A DNA stretch of 64,000 nt from Epithemia pelagica. Its lineage: Eukaryota > Bacillariophyta > Bacillariophyceae > Surirellales > Surirellaceae. The notes under the pieces are model-generated. The model saw only the letters and a list, made by a program, of their open reading frames with translations, was not told the DNA's origin and did not search any database. Positions 1 through 9,467 of this stretch are shown here, piece by piece (positions within the stretch are counted from its first letter, which is position 1; each line of letters begins with the position of its first letter). Where the stretch lies: the NCBI GenBank assembly GCA_946965045.2, contig OX337237.1, positions 1,302,001-1,366,000 of the forward strand, given 5' to 3'. The position numbers and the translations under genes were made by a program.

Positions 1-1409
1 ACAAGTGCACTTCCACTCCTGGCAAGCCACCAGCACAAGGCCGATTGGATCCACACTCCAATCAACCTCTTTTTACGGCCGAAACACATCAAGCACTGGA
101 AAACTGTAAAGAGAAGGCAAAGTTCCTTGCTGATCCCTTGCCCGTGGAGAAAATGTATCGTGAGATACCTCCATCACCAAGATCAAGCAACCAGCTGGTG
201 GAGTACGTACCTTTGAGAGGAGAGAGTAAGCTCGAGAGCTTTCATGACAATTTGACGCATTTTGCCAACTGTGGCATGCGAGAAACTCTCGCAGATGCTT
301 TGAATTTGGCAGGCACGGCCCAGTATAACAGGGCAATTCGTCACAAGATGAGAATCATGACGAAGTCTCAAGAAGAACGTTCAGTGGTGCCTGCAGGATG
401 GGAAATGGTGGTGAGTTTTGGTAACGCATGCAAAACAAACATGATCAATATACTTGCCTCGATGTCTGGAGCTTCTCGTCCTCCCTTTCCAGAGGTTGAG
501 AAGCTTCCAGAAGATACGGGAGAACGGTTTTTCTCCGAGTACCTGGAAACGAGAAAAGAAATCACGCAACAAGTTCCAAAGCATCCACTCAACGATCGAT
601 GCCAGTGCCGAAAATGTGCGAGCAACAAGAAGAGGTTGCCGCATGACACGTCCATTCCATTGTTGGGTTTGGCAGAGGAGGAGTCAGAGGTCGAAGATGA
701 AATCCAACAACAGGACAGCGAGGAGAATCCAGCCAAAATACAACAACCACAGACACAGCCAGAAACACAACAACAGACACGGCAAGAAACACAACAACAG
801 ACACAACAACAAGAAACAGCACAAGCACAGGCAATCAGTAGCAATAAGAGAAAGGAAAGAGAGGGAGAAGAAAAAGAGAGCGACGATTTGGATGAGAACA
901 ACACCAGCAACAAAAAGCAAAAGGTTACAAACAACAGCGAAGCCTTACCAACAACAACGATGGCAGCAACAAATCAATCAGCAGCGACAGTGCAGGATCA
1001 ACAACAACAACACAAAGAGCCTCAAAATGCAGCAAACAGCACACCTGCAATGGCAACAACAGCAAATGGGTTGGTGGTACTGCAATTGACAACAACAACA
1101 ACGACAACAAGACAGAAAAACCAACCTGTCAACCCGTACAAGCAAAATCAGCAACGGCCAACAACACTCCCCGATCAACAGCAATACCCCTTTGCATTCA
1201 ACAGCAATCCCCATGGCTGGGGTGGTCTTCAATCCGTCCCGAGATGCATGCCCACCTTTCCTCCATTCGGACCACCACCTCGTGTCCAAACCCAGTTCTG
1301 TTGCGTCAAGTACATGAAGTACTGCGTAGAACGAGGGAAAGGACGTCCACCCCATGACCGACGCTGCCTCAAACGAGCCTTGAACAAGGCACCATCTTCA
1401 TTCTCTTGA
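1..1409 (+). CDS. DDE-type transposase, C-terminal part (copy A, cut by window edge)
   Basis: This is the 3' part of the gene described at 19307-21760. It begins just after the catalytic region and contains the cysteine pair in CQCRKC, a long Gln/Thr-rich low-complexity stretch encoded by CAA/ACA repeats (about 700-1130), and a Cys/Arg-rich end. The first codon in frame is at base 3. The apparent truncation is only the window boundary, and the stop is at 1407-1409. No amino-acid difference from copy B was seen. Confidence 0.8.
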   Translation, partial: KCTSTPGKPPAQGRLDPHSNQPLFTAETHQALENCKEKAKFLADPLPVEKMYREIPPSPRSSNQLVEYVPLRGESKLESFHDNLTHFANCGMRETLADALNLAGTAQYNRAIRHKMRIMTKSQEERSVVPAGWEMVVSFGNACKTNMINILASMSGASRPPFPEVEKLPEDTGERFFSEYLETRKEITQQVPKHPLNDRCQCRKCASNKKRLPHDTSIPLLGLAEEESEVEDEIQQQDSEENPAKIQQPQTQPETQQQTRQETQQQTQQQETAQAQAISSNKRKEREGEEKESDDLDENNTSNKKQKVTNNSEALPTTTMAATNQSAATVQDQQQQHKEPQNAANSTPAMATTANGLVVLQLTTTTTTTRQKNQPVNPYKQNQQRPTTLPDQQQYPFAFNSNPHGWGGLQSVPRCMPTFPPFGPPPRVQTQFCCVKYMKYCVERGKGRPPHDRRCLKRALNKAPSSFS

Positions 1410-1980
1410 TTGACCTGAATACCTGCATGACAAACAACAAAAAGAAAAATTCGTAGTGAGTAACATCGTAGCAAAAAGAATTATGACAAGATCTTGTGCG
1501 AGGTGCAAGCAGTTCCGATTGTGATGCGAAGCACAGACTGGATACGCCTCATCACATGCTACGTAGAACCACGTGAAAGGTCATCGGATGGTCGGGAGGA
1601 TTGTACCAGTGTAGAATGTCGTTTCAATAACAAAAAGGTGCTGAAACGACATGAAGGGCTTAATAGTTTTGGAGGGGAAGTGCCTTCTCCCCTCTGAGGG
1701 AAGCTTGGAGCTTCCTAGAACATTTCATACGTCAGAGGAAACAAACGTGAGACTGCGAGCAATACGCGGATCGATTTCATGAAGGAATCTGACTTACGGA
1801 ATCTCCTTCTTCTCTCCTTCTCTCTCCCCCTCCTCTCCCCCTCTCCTCTGCCTTCTCCCCCCCTATTTTCTCCCAAGGCTGGGAGGAACTGGACGGCAAG
1901 CGGACGTGCCGACGATGGACGGACGTTTCGAGTGACGTCGACCAGCACTGAGCCAAGAAGTGGTGGCTGAAAAGAAAGCA
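1410..1980. other. 3' flank of the transposase: TIR-like motifs, hairpin, polypyrimidine tract
   Basis: No gene is supported here. The motif ATGTCGTTTCA occurs at 1616-1626 and inverted at 1642-1652. A perfect 7-bp stem with a 3-base loop (GGAAGCT TGG AGCTTCC) lies at 1699-1715, preceded by an imperfect stem around GAGGGGAAG/CTTCTCCCCTC. A C/T-rich tract runs from about 1801 to 1874. The hairpins could serve in 3' end formation or be part of the transposon end. Confidence 0.5.
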
Positions 1981-1988
1981 AATCCAAG
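1981..1988. repeat. 8-bp target site duplication, left side of hAT (aatccaag)
   Basis: This is identical to bases 8676-8683 immediately after the right inverted repeat. Confidence 0.9.
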
Positions 1989-2002
1989 CAGGGTTGTGAA
2001 GT

Positions 2003-2330
2003 AACTATATATGACATAGTGAATGGACTTAGCTACTTTCAAGTACTATTTAAATTTATAGACGACTTTACTTAGTGATTAGCAAGTCACTGTAACACTT
2101 CCAGTGAATTTACTTAATGACTAGTAAGTCTACTACCCGTTGCTATAGAATTTACTTAGAATTAATTCGTCAAGTCAATTCCCCCCGTCTCCCTCATTCG
2201 ACTTAATAACATTACAGGCACGATGGAATTTGACTTTGACTTTAATACTAAATTCTTCATAATTCCCTGTTAATTCTCTGACTTAAACCGTTTAAGTCAA
2301 AGTGACTTAAGTCACATAATGCAAGACACA
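2003..2330. repeat. Left subterminal motif array of the hAT element
   Basis: Short copies of ACTTA/GACTT in both orientations recur about every 15-40 bp (near 2027, 2069, 2083, 2112, 2127, 2152, 2173, 2201, 2229, 2279 and 2300-2315). The array ends in a palindromic cluster around GACTTAAACCGTTTAAGTC. Arrays like this near hAT ends are known transposase-binding regions in other members of the superfamily; binding here is inferred. Confidence 0.65.
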
Positions 2331-2359
2331 ACTGTGCACTAATGGTTAAGGAATCGCTG

Positions 2360-2440
2360 TGCTTCTGCACTCTGCACTCTGTACTGTGTCTGCGCCAACT
2401 CTTCTGCACTCTGCACCTCTGCACCTCTGCACCTCTGCAA
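2360..2440. repeat. CTCTGCAC(CT) minisatellite inside the hAT element
   Basis: Eight- to ten-base units of CTCTGCAC or CTCTGCACCT are repeated in two blocks separated by a diverged spacer. The array lies between the subterminal motifs and the first open frame. It has the same length in copy B (22711-22791). Confidence 0.7.
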
Positions 2441-2447
2441 ATTTGCA

Positions 2448-2768
2448 ATGTACAGAATGGCTTGTGTAAGCACGAACAAGAACAACATTGTATTCGAATC
2501 TCGATGTCGAGTTCGATACATAATTCACTGTCCCTATACTCTAATCAGATTCCTAGAAGAGGAACTTGAAGGGCATCCTTCATCTGTATCTGAACCCGAG
2601 GAAATGGTTGACGAAGACAACGTCTTAGTGGATGCTATTTCCAATATACTTCTAAGATGGCTAATGCGTTCGAACAAGACAATTACAATCAAGCAAGTGA
2701 ATACTTTCACGTCAAGGACACACATCTGCCAAGTCAACAGCATCCCTTCCAACGAGGTCATAAAATAA
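2448..2768 (+). CDS. Small upstream open frame in the hAT element (uncertain)
   Basis: This frame encodes 106 residues with an acidic middle (EELEG...SEPEEMVDEDN). Its stop is at 2766-2768, and the same frame then stays open into the glycosylase gene at 2856, so it may be its first part interrupted by one stop or an unrecognised intron. A competing 57-residue frame with an ATG at 2657 runs to 2830. The only base difference from copy B here (2710) is silent in that frame and changes Thr to Met in this one. I recognise no domain. It may not be a real gene. Confidence 0.3.
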   Translation: MYRMACVSTNKNNIVFESRCRVRYIIHCPYTLIRFLEEELEGHPSSVSEPEEMVDEDNVLVDAISNILLRWLMRSNKTITIKQVNTFTSRTHICQVNSIPSNEVIK

Positions 2769-2855
2769 TTTTCCCTCGGTATTCTCGAAGCCACAGCTTC
2801 AGACAGTTCGCCATATACCATCAACTATGAAGTCCCAGAAGGAGCCAATCCATAC

Positions 2856-4223
2856 ATGGAGATATTTTGTTTGCCTACATTCCACCGACAAGACTGTTCG
2901 ACCTTCCTTACCACACTCTGTGCCGAATATACCCTGGACCAAAGAGATACTTGCTCAATCTCACCACTCACCCACATAATGTCTTGGATGATTCGATCCG
3001 ACACGCGATTCGTTGTGCAAACTCCAATCACGGTTGGCCAGGAAGGTCCCCTATTCAGATTTGTTCCCGATACCATTTTCCCTTTCATCGATATGTTCGA
3101 AAAGGAAGTTCTGTCCATAATCCAAGAACATGACAATCAAATCACTTCCCCTGGTGGGTCTCCGACCACCAAACCAAATAATTCATCCTCTCCATCCTCT
3201 TCCACACGCAAAACCACAACGAATACATCCTTGTTCCACCCATACTCTACCCGGAAACGAACGAGACTAATTTCACAACTGATTCAATCCGCCTCCCGAT
3301 CCAAAATAAAAATTCAATACAACAAACTAGGTTATGATTCGACGGAGAAGCGCCACATGCCTGGTGAACCACCGAAACTACTACCCCTCCGAAATGTATA
3401 TCTGGCTCCTATTCCACCATTGGCTCCACAAATAAAGGAAAAACAACTCAATCTTCTTTCCGGTCTTCTTGATTTTCGGCAACACCTTCTCGATAAGAAC
3501 ATCATTTCCCCACGAGACAATTGGGAACGATGGATGGACGATTATCTCCACAACCAATCGAACTCTGACGACATATCCCAACAACCAGACCGAGCTTTCA
3601 TGTGCCTGATCATCATCATCATGAGTTCGAGTACGTCAGATGCACAACTCAGCAAAATTATCCCACGCCTTTTCTCCATTGGCCTCACATCTGCAACGGC
3701 TTGTTATGACATCGCATCCCGTTATGGCATGAATGCATTCTGTTCCATAATTTCTGATGCTGGTCGCTACTACAACAATGCCGAAAGAATAGTCAACTCA
3801 GCTGACTATTTCATACAGCGCCACGATGGGATCATTCCGTCCAATATTTGCGCTCGCCAATTTGAACAGCTGATTGGGATTGGCCACAAAACTGTCATGA
3901 TTGTTCTATCTTTGGCGTTTTCCCAAGATGAAGGAATACCCTGTGATATTCATGTTTTCCGATGGTGTTTTCATTTGGAATGGACCCATGGCTACAAAAT
4001 GGAGAGCGACTCTTTAAGATGTTCGCACCTTCTCACCTCATGGATTCCACGAAACATATGGAAACAGATCAATCCCCTCTTTGGTTCCTTGGGCCAGCTC
4101 CTTCAATCCAATGAGACCCGACCCACTGTTTTATCAGCACTCGATTCCTATAACGACACACATTCCGGTAATAATTTGAAGACACTGATTCCTATGATGG
4201 CAAACATTTATCAAAGATCTTAG
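2856..4223 (+). CDS. HhH-GPD (endonuclease III-like) DNA glycosylase, transposon cargo (copy A)
   Basis: The protein has 455 residues. Residues about 245-380 resemble the HhH-GPD fold of base-excision glycosylases. The hairpin motif LIGIGHKT (339-346) supplies a lysine at 345, and CDIHVFR (363-369) supplies an aspartate at 364. This 19-residue spacing is close to the lysine-aspartate pair of bacterial endonuclease III. The four-cysteine Fe-S cluster loop seen after this domain in many relatives is not visible. Residues 95-155 are Ser/Thr-rich and basic, suiting nuclear import or DNA contact. The likely activity is removal of a modified or damaged base from DNA; the substrate cannot be read from sequence. 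It lies inside the hAT element, convergent with the transposase. The ATG at 2856 is the first in the conserved stretch, but the frame is open from 2769, so an upstream exon is possible. Confidence 0.8.
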   Translation: MEIFCLPTFHRQDCSTFLTTLCAEYTLDQRDTCSISPLTHIMSWMIRSDTRFVVQTPITVGQEGPLFRFVPDTIFPFIDMFEKEVLSIIQEHDNQITSPGGSPTTKPNNSSSPSSSTRKTTTNTSLFHPYSTRKRTRLISQLIQSASRSKIKIQYNKLGYDSTEKRHMPGEPPKLLPLRNVYLAPIPPLAPQIKEKQLNLLSGLLDFRQHLLDKNIISPRDNWERWMDDYLHNQSNSDDISQQPDRAFMCLIIIIMSSSTSDAQLSKIIPRLFSIGLTSATACYDIASRYGMNAFCSIISDAGRYYNNAERIVNSADYFIQRHDGIIPSNICARQFEQLIGIGHKTVMIVLSLAFSQDEGIPCDIHVFRWCFHLEWTHGYKMESDSLRCSHLLTSWIPRNIWKQINPLFGSLGQLLQSNETRPTVLSALDSYNDTHSGNNLKTLIPMMANIYQRS

Positions 4224-4300
4224 TAAAACTTAACGGTTAATCATGCAAACATGCAACTTCATTGCCTCATTGTTAGTGAATCATAAATGGAATAAGTGTA

Positions 4301-7300
4301 TCACGGCAGTGATTTAAGTGTGGTGTTGGAGCGGGTACGTTTGCTCGATGGACTATGGGTTTTCTTGCTACTCGTATCCTTCCTTTTCCCATCTTGTTTC
4401 TTGCTCGTGCTTGCAATTTGTTTTTCACTTGCTTCAGGAGTTGAGAAATCAGCGGCAACAGCCAGAGGAGTCGTGATGACGGGAGCATCCTTGGAAGTTC
4501 CCTCTATGGGTAAGTTGGCGTCGTCCTTCAACAGACCAACAGCCGTAGGACTGATCGCAATGCCGGTAGATTCTACCTTTACTTCTTCCATTTGTTCCTT
4601 CAAGGCTTTCAACAATCCACAATCACCGTCATCTCCATCGTCTCCCTCATCCTGGTCTTTGTCTTGCTCGTCGATAGGAATTTGAACGACCACAATGTCG
4701 TCTGCTTCTAGAGGAGGAGCAAGATCATCATCATTGTCTGTATCAGCGTAGAACTTCATCAATGTTGTTGTTTCTTCGGCTGTCGTGCTGTTTCCGGCTA
4801 CTTCTGGATCGACCGGAACAGGTCTTGTTGTTGTCGTACTCTCCGCCACTGAGACCGAATCTTGCCTGTCATTGTATTGGCTTGTTCCTTCATCCATAAC
4901 CTTCTTCTTACCGAACTCTTGTAGTTCCATAGCGGCCTTCTGAATGGCCATTGCCATTTGTAACTGTCGACCTTGCATCTGCCGCCCATGTTGGTCCAGG
5001 TCCACTGGTGTCGTCTTATTCTTCTCTTGAAACGGCAATTTCCCATCTTGTTCCGTGCTGGATAGCTGGTCTGTGGCCCCAGTGCTAATGTCTTGTGCTG
5101 GTGTAGTTTCCGCTGTTATATTGATCGGTTCACTTGATGTTCCGCTTCCTGTTCCACTACTTGTTCTTTGTCGCAACGGTGTTTCGGTAGTGCTTTCAGA
5201 AGCCACTGGTTGACTGGCTACTGCAACTGCAACACTTGCAGTGGCTTGGACTTGGCTGCTTGTGCCGTCTCCCTTTGTGCCACTCTCGTCTATCGCAGTC
5301 ATGTCGATCACTTCCTTTTTCTCTGTTTCTTCTTTCTCTATTTCGGCTTCTCTCTGAAGAATCAATTTGCGCAACGGCCTAGTCAACTTTTCCAAAGTTC
5401 GCATCTCGTTGTGTTTCTCATACATATTGCCCATTAATTTGTTCTGGTGATACCAAGTGCTTGCAGAGAACACTCGTTCTTGAAAGGCATTAGTCGGAGG
5501 TTTGGTAAGCCAAATGAGAGCTGAAGGGAGCATGAAAGGATATTCCGAACCATGAACCTTCCACCATTTCATGACGTCGAAATATCGTGCTATGCCAAGG
5601 TAGTAGTTGTCACGGCAGTGTTCATTGAACTCGTCCCATTCCAAACGCCCCCATTTCTGAGATTCCTCCTTGAATTCATCTGTCAAATACTTCTTGATCA
5701 CCACCTCCCATCTATGATCAATCATAAGGTCACACAGTTTCTTGAAATCGGTCCAACATTGTTTGCATGCCTCGCGGAGGTCCGCAACAAGTTTTGCCTC
5801 TGCGCCAGCGTTACTGGCCTTGCCAGACAGTCCAAGCAAGTCCTGTTGTTTTTTCTCTCGTGCTTCTCTGATCTTGGCAAAGGCACTTGCCACCTTCGAT
5901 TTTTTCTTAGGTTTTGCACTCGAGTTCGTAGTAGGTGTGGAGTCTGTTGTTCCCCCACTGTTGCCAGTCTGTTTTGCAAACACTGTACCAAGGCGCGAAA
6001 CTCGTTTGTTCGAAAACTTGGCAACCATATCCTCCACAAACATCGTCTTAACACGGGAGATATCGTCGTCGTCATAGGCATCCAAATCTTTGAAGAGTCC
6101 TTCAAAAATATTGGCCAGGAGTGGGTTGCAGCACATGGCTTTCTCTGCATCTTCGTCTTTTTCTTCGAGAACGTACGTCTTGTACTCTTTGATAATCCGA
6201 CGGATGAGTTTCCGACTAGTCGAATGCAAGTCCTCAAAGGCAATTGGGTTGCGTTGTTCGTCCAGGTCATCCATGTTCTTTGTGGCATCCCACTTCTTGA
6301 TTGGGTTGTCCAAATTTTCTTTCATGGGCAAGCATTCGATGTCCTCAATTTCCATCAACTTGGCAACATGACGGGCACTGTACAACTCCAATAAGGACGC
6401 AGATGAAGAACCGGGAGCATCGACTTGGAGCGATAGAGACACTGCCTTTAGAGGGGATAGAATGGCTTCAAATTGGGAAAGAACTTCCCATACATCCGGA
6501 TTGGGATAGCGGCGTTTGAAGCCTAGGTCTCCATTTATAGTACTTGCAGCGTATTCATCCATAATCCATTTGTTGCGAAGGAGGCCAATGATGAGTAGGA
6601 TGCATCCAGATACCCTTGTTTCATTGGGGAGTGGAATCATGATGATCACAGCTCCCATTTTGTTTGCGAAATCTTTGAAATTCTCCCATCGTTGTGGTGC
6701 TCGACTGCTCATGAGCCATGCAGCAAACTTCTTTGCAATACCATAGGCTTCAACAAATTCTGGATTGGCGTCGATGATAATCTTGTTTCTGCTTCGTTGT
6801 ACCAAGCCGGTGGCATGTTTCAGAATCAGTTCGGCCTTGTGCATGTCACACTTGCCTTTACTGCCACTGCCACTCCCATGACGTGGAATGCCGAGAATGT
6901 ACTTGCCTGCAAGCACGGCTGATGCCGTGTTGTCGTTTACAGAGGCGCATAAGTCACTCTGAGAAAATCCGACTTGATTTAGTAGAGCGTGTGTCAACTT
7001 GGCGACATCGGCAGCCGAGTGACCTTGTATTTCAGCCAGGCCAATGGGAATTCTATAAACTTCACAGTTTCTGGGATCTGTGAACATTATAGTGACACCC
7101 AGAATGTCGCCCCTGGGGCCGTTCCATATGTCGTGGCATAAGGTCCCAAAAGGTACGTTCTGCTTGCATAGCTTGTGATAAGCATTGCGAACGTTATTGC
7201 CAAGTTCTGACACGACGAAGAGGAACTCTTCATAAGAATTCAAGCGCATTTTGGTGATCTCCCTTCGACTCATATTTTCAGCCTTGGAATCTTTGAGCTG

Positions 7301-8035
7301 GAGGCCATGGGAGGTTGCGAACTGAAGTAGTGACCGAAATTCTGGCTTCTCTACTGTCGATGCTGGTAGGCAGCAATCATTCACGAACTCATATATGAGT
7401 CGTCGGAATTCCTTGCGAATACCTGATCGTGTTACAATTTGATTCGTTGCATATTGGCCAAGAGTAGCCTGTGTGTCCGGTTTCTCGTCGTCAAACGTCA
7501 AATCTTGGTGACTCCCAGTTCGGTGCTGGGAGATATTGGAAGTTTTGCCAGAGCAACCGATGATGGATTTGGCCAAGGTTGTATCCGGATCGTGGAAGCA
7601 AACAGGGCATATGATGCAGAACCGACAGACATCTTGGTACTTGGCTAGCTTCTTCGATACAACCGGTTTCTTCCTGCCTTGTTGAGAAGGTTTTTTCTTC
7701 GGCCATAATTTCTTGATTACAACATGTTTGTAGGATTGGAATAAGCTGGTGACTCCCTTGTACATTGAGAAGTCTCGTTTCTCGTCAATGGATTCTTCGT
7801 GAAACTTGTCGAACTTTTCCCAATCGATGTGGATCCCCCATTTCCATAGAGGAGTAGGATTCTGAGTGAAAAATTCGGGAAGTGGGGAGGAAAGAATGGG
7901 AATGAGCTCCTTCTCCTGTTTGTATAGAGATTGGCGAGCCTTGATCTTGTTCGCCGTTGCAGTATCCAATGGTGGATCATCAGTCGAGCTTTTCTTGCTC
8001 GATGTTCGGCTCAACGACTTCCTCTTTGGAGCCAT
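4301..8035 (-). CDS. hAT-family transposase with BED-like zinc finger (copy A)
   Basis: The protein has 1,244 residues from the ATG at 8035 (MAPKRK). An upstream extension in frame lacks an ATG. A basic N-terminus is followed by a Cys/His region (about 137-177, with CxxC, CPVC and HRTGSH) that fits a BED-type DNA-binding finger. The catalytic core shows D302 (HDIWNG) and D368 (VNDNTA). The C-terminal hAT dimerisation region has WWKVHG near 824 and ERVFSAS near 853. The last 350 residues are acidic, Ser/Thr-rich and probably disordered, which is longer than usual. The enzyme should bind the terminal and subterminal repeats and mobilise the element. The frame is fully open, which supports recent activity. 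Confidence 0.9.
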   Translation of the reverse strand: MAPKRKSLSRTSSKKSSTDDPPLDTATANKIKARQSLYKQEKELIPILSSPLPEFFTQNPTPLWKWGIHIDWEKFDKFHEESIDEKRDFSMYKGVTSLFQSYKHVVIKKLWPKKKPSQQGRKKPVVSKKLAKYQDVCRFCIICPVCFHDPDTTLAKSIIGCSGKTSNISQHRTGSHQDLTFDDEKPDTQATLGQYATNQIVTRSGIRKEFRRLIYEFVNDCCLPASTVEKPEFRSLLQFATSHGLQLKDSKAENMSRREITKMRLNSYEEFLFVVSELGNNVRNAYHKLCKQNVPFGTLCHDIWNGPRGDILGVTIMFTDPRNCEVYRIPIGLAEIQGHSAADVAKLTHALLNQVGFSQSDLCASVNDNTASAVLAGKYILGIPRHGSGSGSKGKCDMHKAELILKHATGLVQRSRNKIIIDANPEFVEAYGIAKKFAAWLMSSRAPQRWENFKDFANKMGAVIIMIPLPNETRVSGCILLIIGLLRNKWIMDEYAASTINGDLGFKRRYPNPDVWEVLSQFEAILSPLKAVSLSLQVDAPGSSSASLLELYSARHVAKLMEIEDIECLPMKENLDNPIKKWDATKNMDDLDEQRNPIAFEDLHSTSRKLIRRIIKEYKTYVLEEKDEDAEKAMCCNPLLANIFEGLFKDLDAYDDDDISRVKTMFVEDMVAKFSNKRVSRLGTVFAKQTGNSGGTTDSTPTTNSSAKPKKKSKVASAFAKIREAREKKQQDLLGLSGKASNAGAEAKLVADLREACKQCWTDFKKLCDLMIDHRWEVVIKKYLTDEFKEESQKWGRLEWDEFNEHCRDNYYLGIARYFDVMKWWKVHGSEYPFMLPSALIWLTKPPTNAFQERVFSASTWYHQNKLMGNMYEKHNEMRTLEKLTRPLRKLILQREAEIEKEETEKKEVIDMTAIDESGTKGDGTSSQVQATASVAVAVASQPVASESTTETPLRQRTSSGTGSGTSSEPINITAETTPAQDISTGATDQLSSTEQDGKLPFQEKNKTTPVDLDQHGRQMQGRQLQMAMAIQKAAMELQEFGKKKVMDEGTSQYNDRQDSVSVAESTTTTRPVPVDPEVAGNSTTAEETTTLMKFYADTDNDDDLAPPLEADDIVVVQIPIDEQDKDQDEGDDGDDGDCGLLKALKEQMEEVKVESTGIAISPTAVGLLKDDANLPIEGTSKDAPVITTPLAVAADFSTPEASEKQIASTSKKQDGKRKDTSSKKTHSPSSKRTRSNTTLKSLP

Positions 8036-8661
8036 GGTTGGGCGCAAGAGGTGCAGGGTGCAAAGTGACAAAAGGGGGACGGTGGTGAAAGGATGCTGGC
8101 TGCTTGTCGTTCTAACTGTGAGGAGTGAGAAGTGAGGACACGACAAAACAAGGCCAAGAGTCAAGGGTCATTCTGATAGGTGTTGGGGAAGAAGGTATGT
8201 GTAGGTCATCAGTTGATTGTTGTTTGTTTTGTCAGTTTCGAGGTGCTTTGTATGAAGAATACACGGTACACGGTGATTATCGGTGTGTCTGTACTTTAGG
8301 AGAATGGAATAACTGACTTAGGGAATTTTGGTAGAATGGAATAACTGACTTAGGGAGTTTGGGTAAATGACTTACTATAATGACTTCAAGTAGGGAACTT
8401 TGGGCCTAATGGAAGAAGACTTGGGAATGACAAGTCGTCCGGTCATAGTGAATGAGATTGACTTGGGGAATGAAAGTCATGTAAATAACGAAGGAGACTT
8501 GACTTGAACAGAGTAAGTACTGGTGGTATAGAGTATAGAATAGAATAAGGAATTGTCATTCCGTATTCTACGGCATGAGGAATGGAATGGGACATGGGAC
8601 TTGCAAAAAAGTGGCAAAATCAAGTCAAATTTGGTGTTGACTTTGGAATTAGTGACTTATG
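8036..8661. repeat. hAT transposase upstream region and right subterminal motif array
   Basis: This region lies between the transposase start and the right inverted repeat, so it should hold the transposase promoter. The unit around GGAATAACTGACTTAGGGA is directly repeated at about 8306 and 8337, followed by many GACTT/AAGTC copies up to about 8515. These mirror the motifs at the left end and probably bind transposase. No further gene is seen. Confidence 0.6.
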
Positions 8662-8675
8662 ACTTCACAACCCTG

Positions 8676-8683
8676 AATCCAAG
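8676..8683. repeat. 8-bp target site duplication, right side of hAT (aatccaag)
   Basis: This is identical to bases 1981-1988. Confidence 0.9.
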
Positions 8684-8913
8684 GAATGATAGTTTATCGT
8701 GGGCGATGCAGTGATGCAAATAATCTGGTTTGAAGTTGTTACTCGTACTCTCGCAGGCCTCGATAAGTCTTCACTGCCCTGATGTCACTCAGAACAGGCT
8801 AAAGCAGACGGGCATACAATACATAAATTCTCCATCCCACACCGAACACTAATGGTAAAGTAAATGGATGCCGACTAGGCTCTTGTAGGATTTTAAGGCC
8901 AATCTTGTCCCAT

Positions 8914-9026
8914 CAAGAAAGGCGACTGATATTAAGCGAATTTTGGGCGAGTAGCTAACCCATGAGGGACGCGTAGCTTAGAGCTCACTAATTTCAGTTT
9001 TTCACTTAGACGCATGATCGTAATTT
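8914..9026 (+). repeat. 5' LTR of the truncated Copia element
   Basis: The 113 bases are identical to both LTRs of the full-length copy (29265-29377 and 35438-35550). See those entries for how the boundaries were set. Confidence 0.8.
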
Positions 9027-9467
9027 GGTTTATCAGACCCAATGCAATAACTAATGAGATGCTATACCCACCATGGCCTGGGAAGGTCGCGAAATATCTA
9101 GATCATTCGCTTGGAAGAATGACTGCCCAAGGTTGGACACCTGTACTCCCGTTCATCTCACTAATATCTCGCCTGCAACGGGGCTCGAGATGGATGAATG
9201 TGGTGTGTGGTCCGCGTATGCGCACACACCGGGCAATGGCGGACGCGCCGAACATCCTGCCGTTGGGGATGAAGCTATACGGACATGTTCATTACTTAAA
9301 TGACGTGCGCCGTCCTAGCACACCATGCAAGCTCTCCAACTCCGATTCTACCGCACGCTCGCAAGTAGAACTGAGACCATGACGTGTAAATTCCCCAAAG
9401 AAGAAGAAAACCTCACTTCGCTGGAAAGTCTGAACGAGTCCGAAAAAGACAAAGAATCCTCGCAACC
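9027..9467. other. Copia leader (primer-binding site to gag)
   Basis: The leader starts with a primer-binding-site-like TGGTTTATCAGACC overlapping the LTR end (9026-9039). No convincing gene lies before the gag ATG at 9468. Confidence 0.6.

Larger units (their letters stand above)
1989..8675. mobile_element. Complete hAT DNA transposon carrying a DNA glycosylase (copy A)
   Basis: The ends are perfect 14-bp inverted repeats, CAGGGTTGTGAAGT at 1989-2002 and its complement at 8662-8675, flanked by an exact 8-bp target duplication aatccaag. An 8-bp duplication and a CAGGG start are typical of hAT elements. The 6,687-bp element holds two convergent genes, an HhH-GPD protein (plus strand) and a BED-type hAT transposase (minus strand), whose stops are 77 bp apart. 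Both ends carry dense subterminal GACTTA-type motifs. All parts look intact, so the element could be autonomous. Confidence 0.93.

Noticed and set aside
368-934. Minus-strand Cys/Val/Leu-rich frame opposite the same tract.
   Set aside because: Produced by the complement of CAA/ACA repeats (TTG/TGT); it resembles a membrane protein only because of composition.
454-1089. Long plus-strand frame rich in Gln, Asn and Arg overlapping the transposase end (also 20805-21440).
   Set aside because: It is the out-of-frame reading of the CAA/ACA repeat tract, with no domain of its own.
1699-1715. Perfect short hairpin considered as a bacterial-type terminator.
   Set aside because: No T run follows and the genome is eukaryotic; kept only as a structural note.
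5552-6394. 280-residue plus-strand frame opposite the hAT transposase (also 25903-26745).
   Set aside because: It lies entirely antisense to a well-supported transposase and has no recognisable motif.
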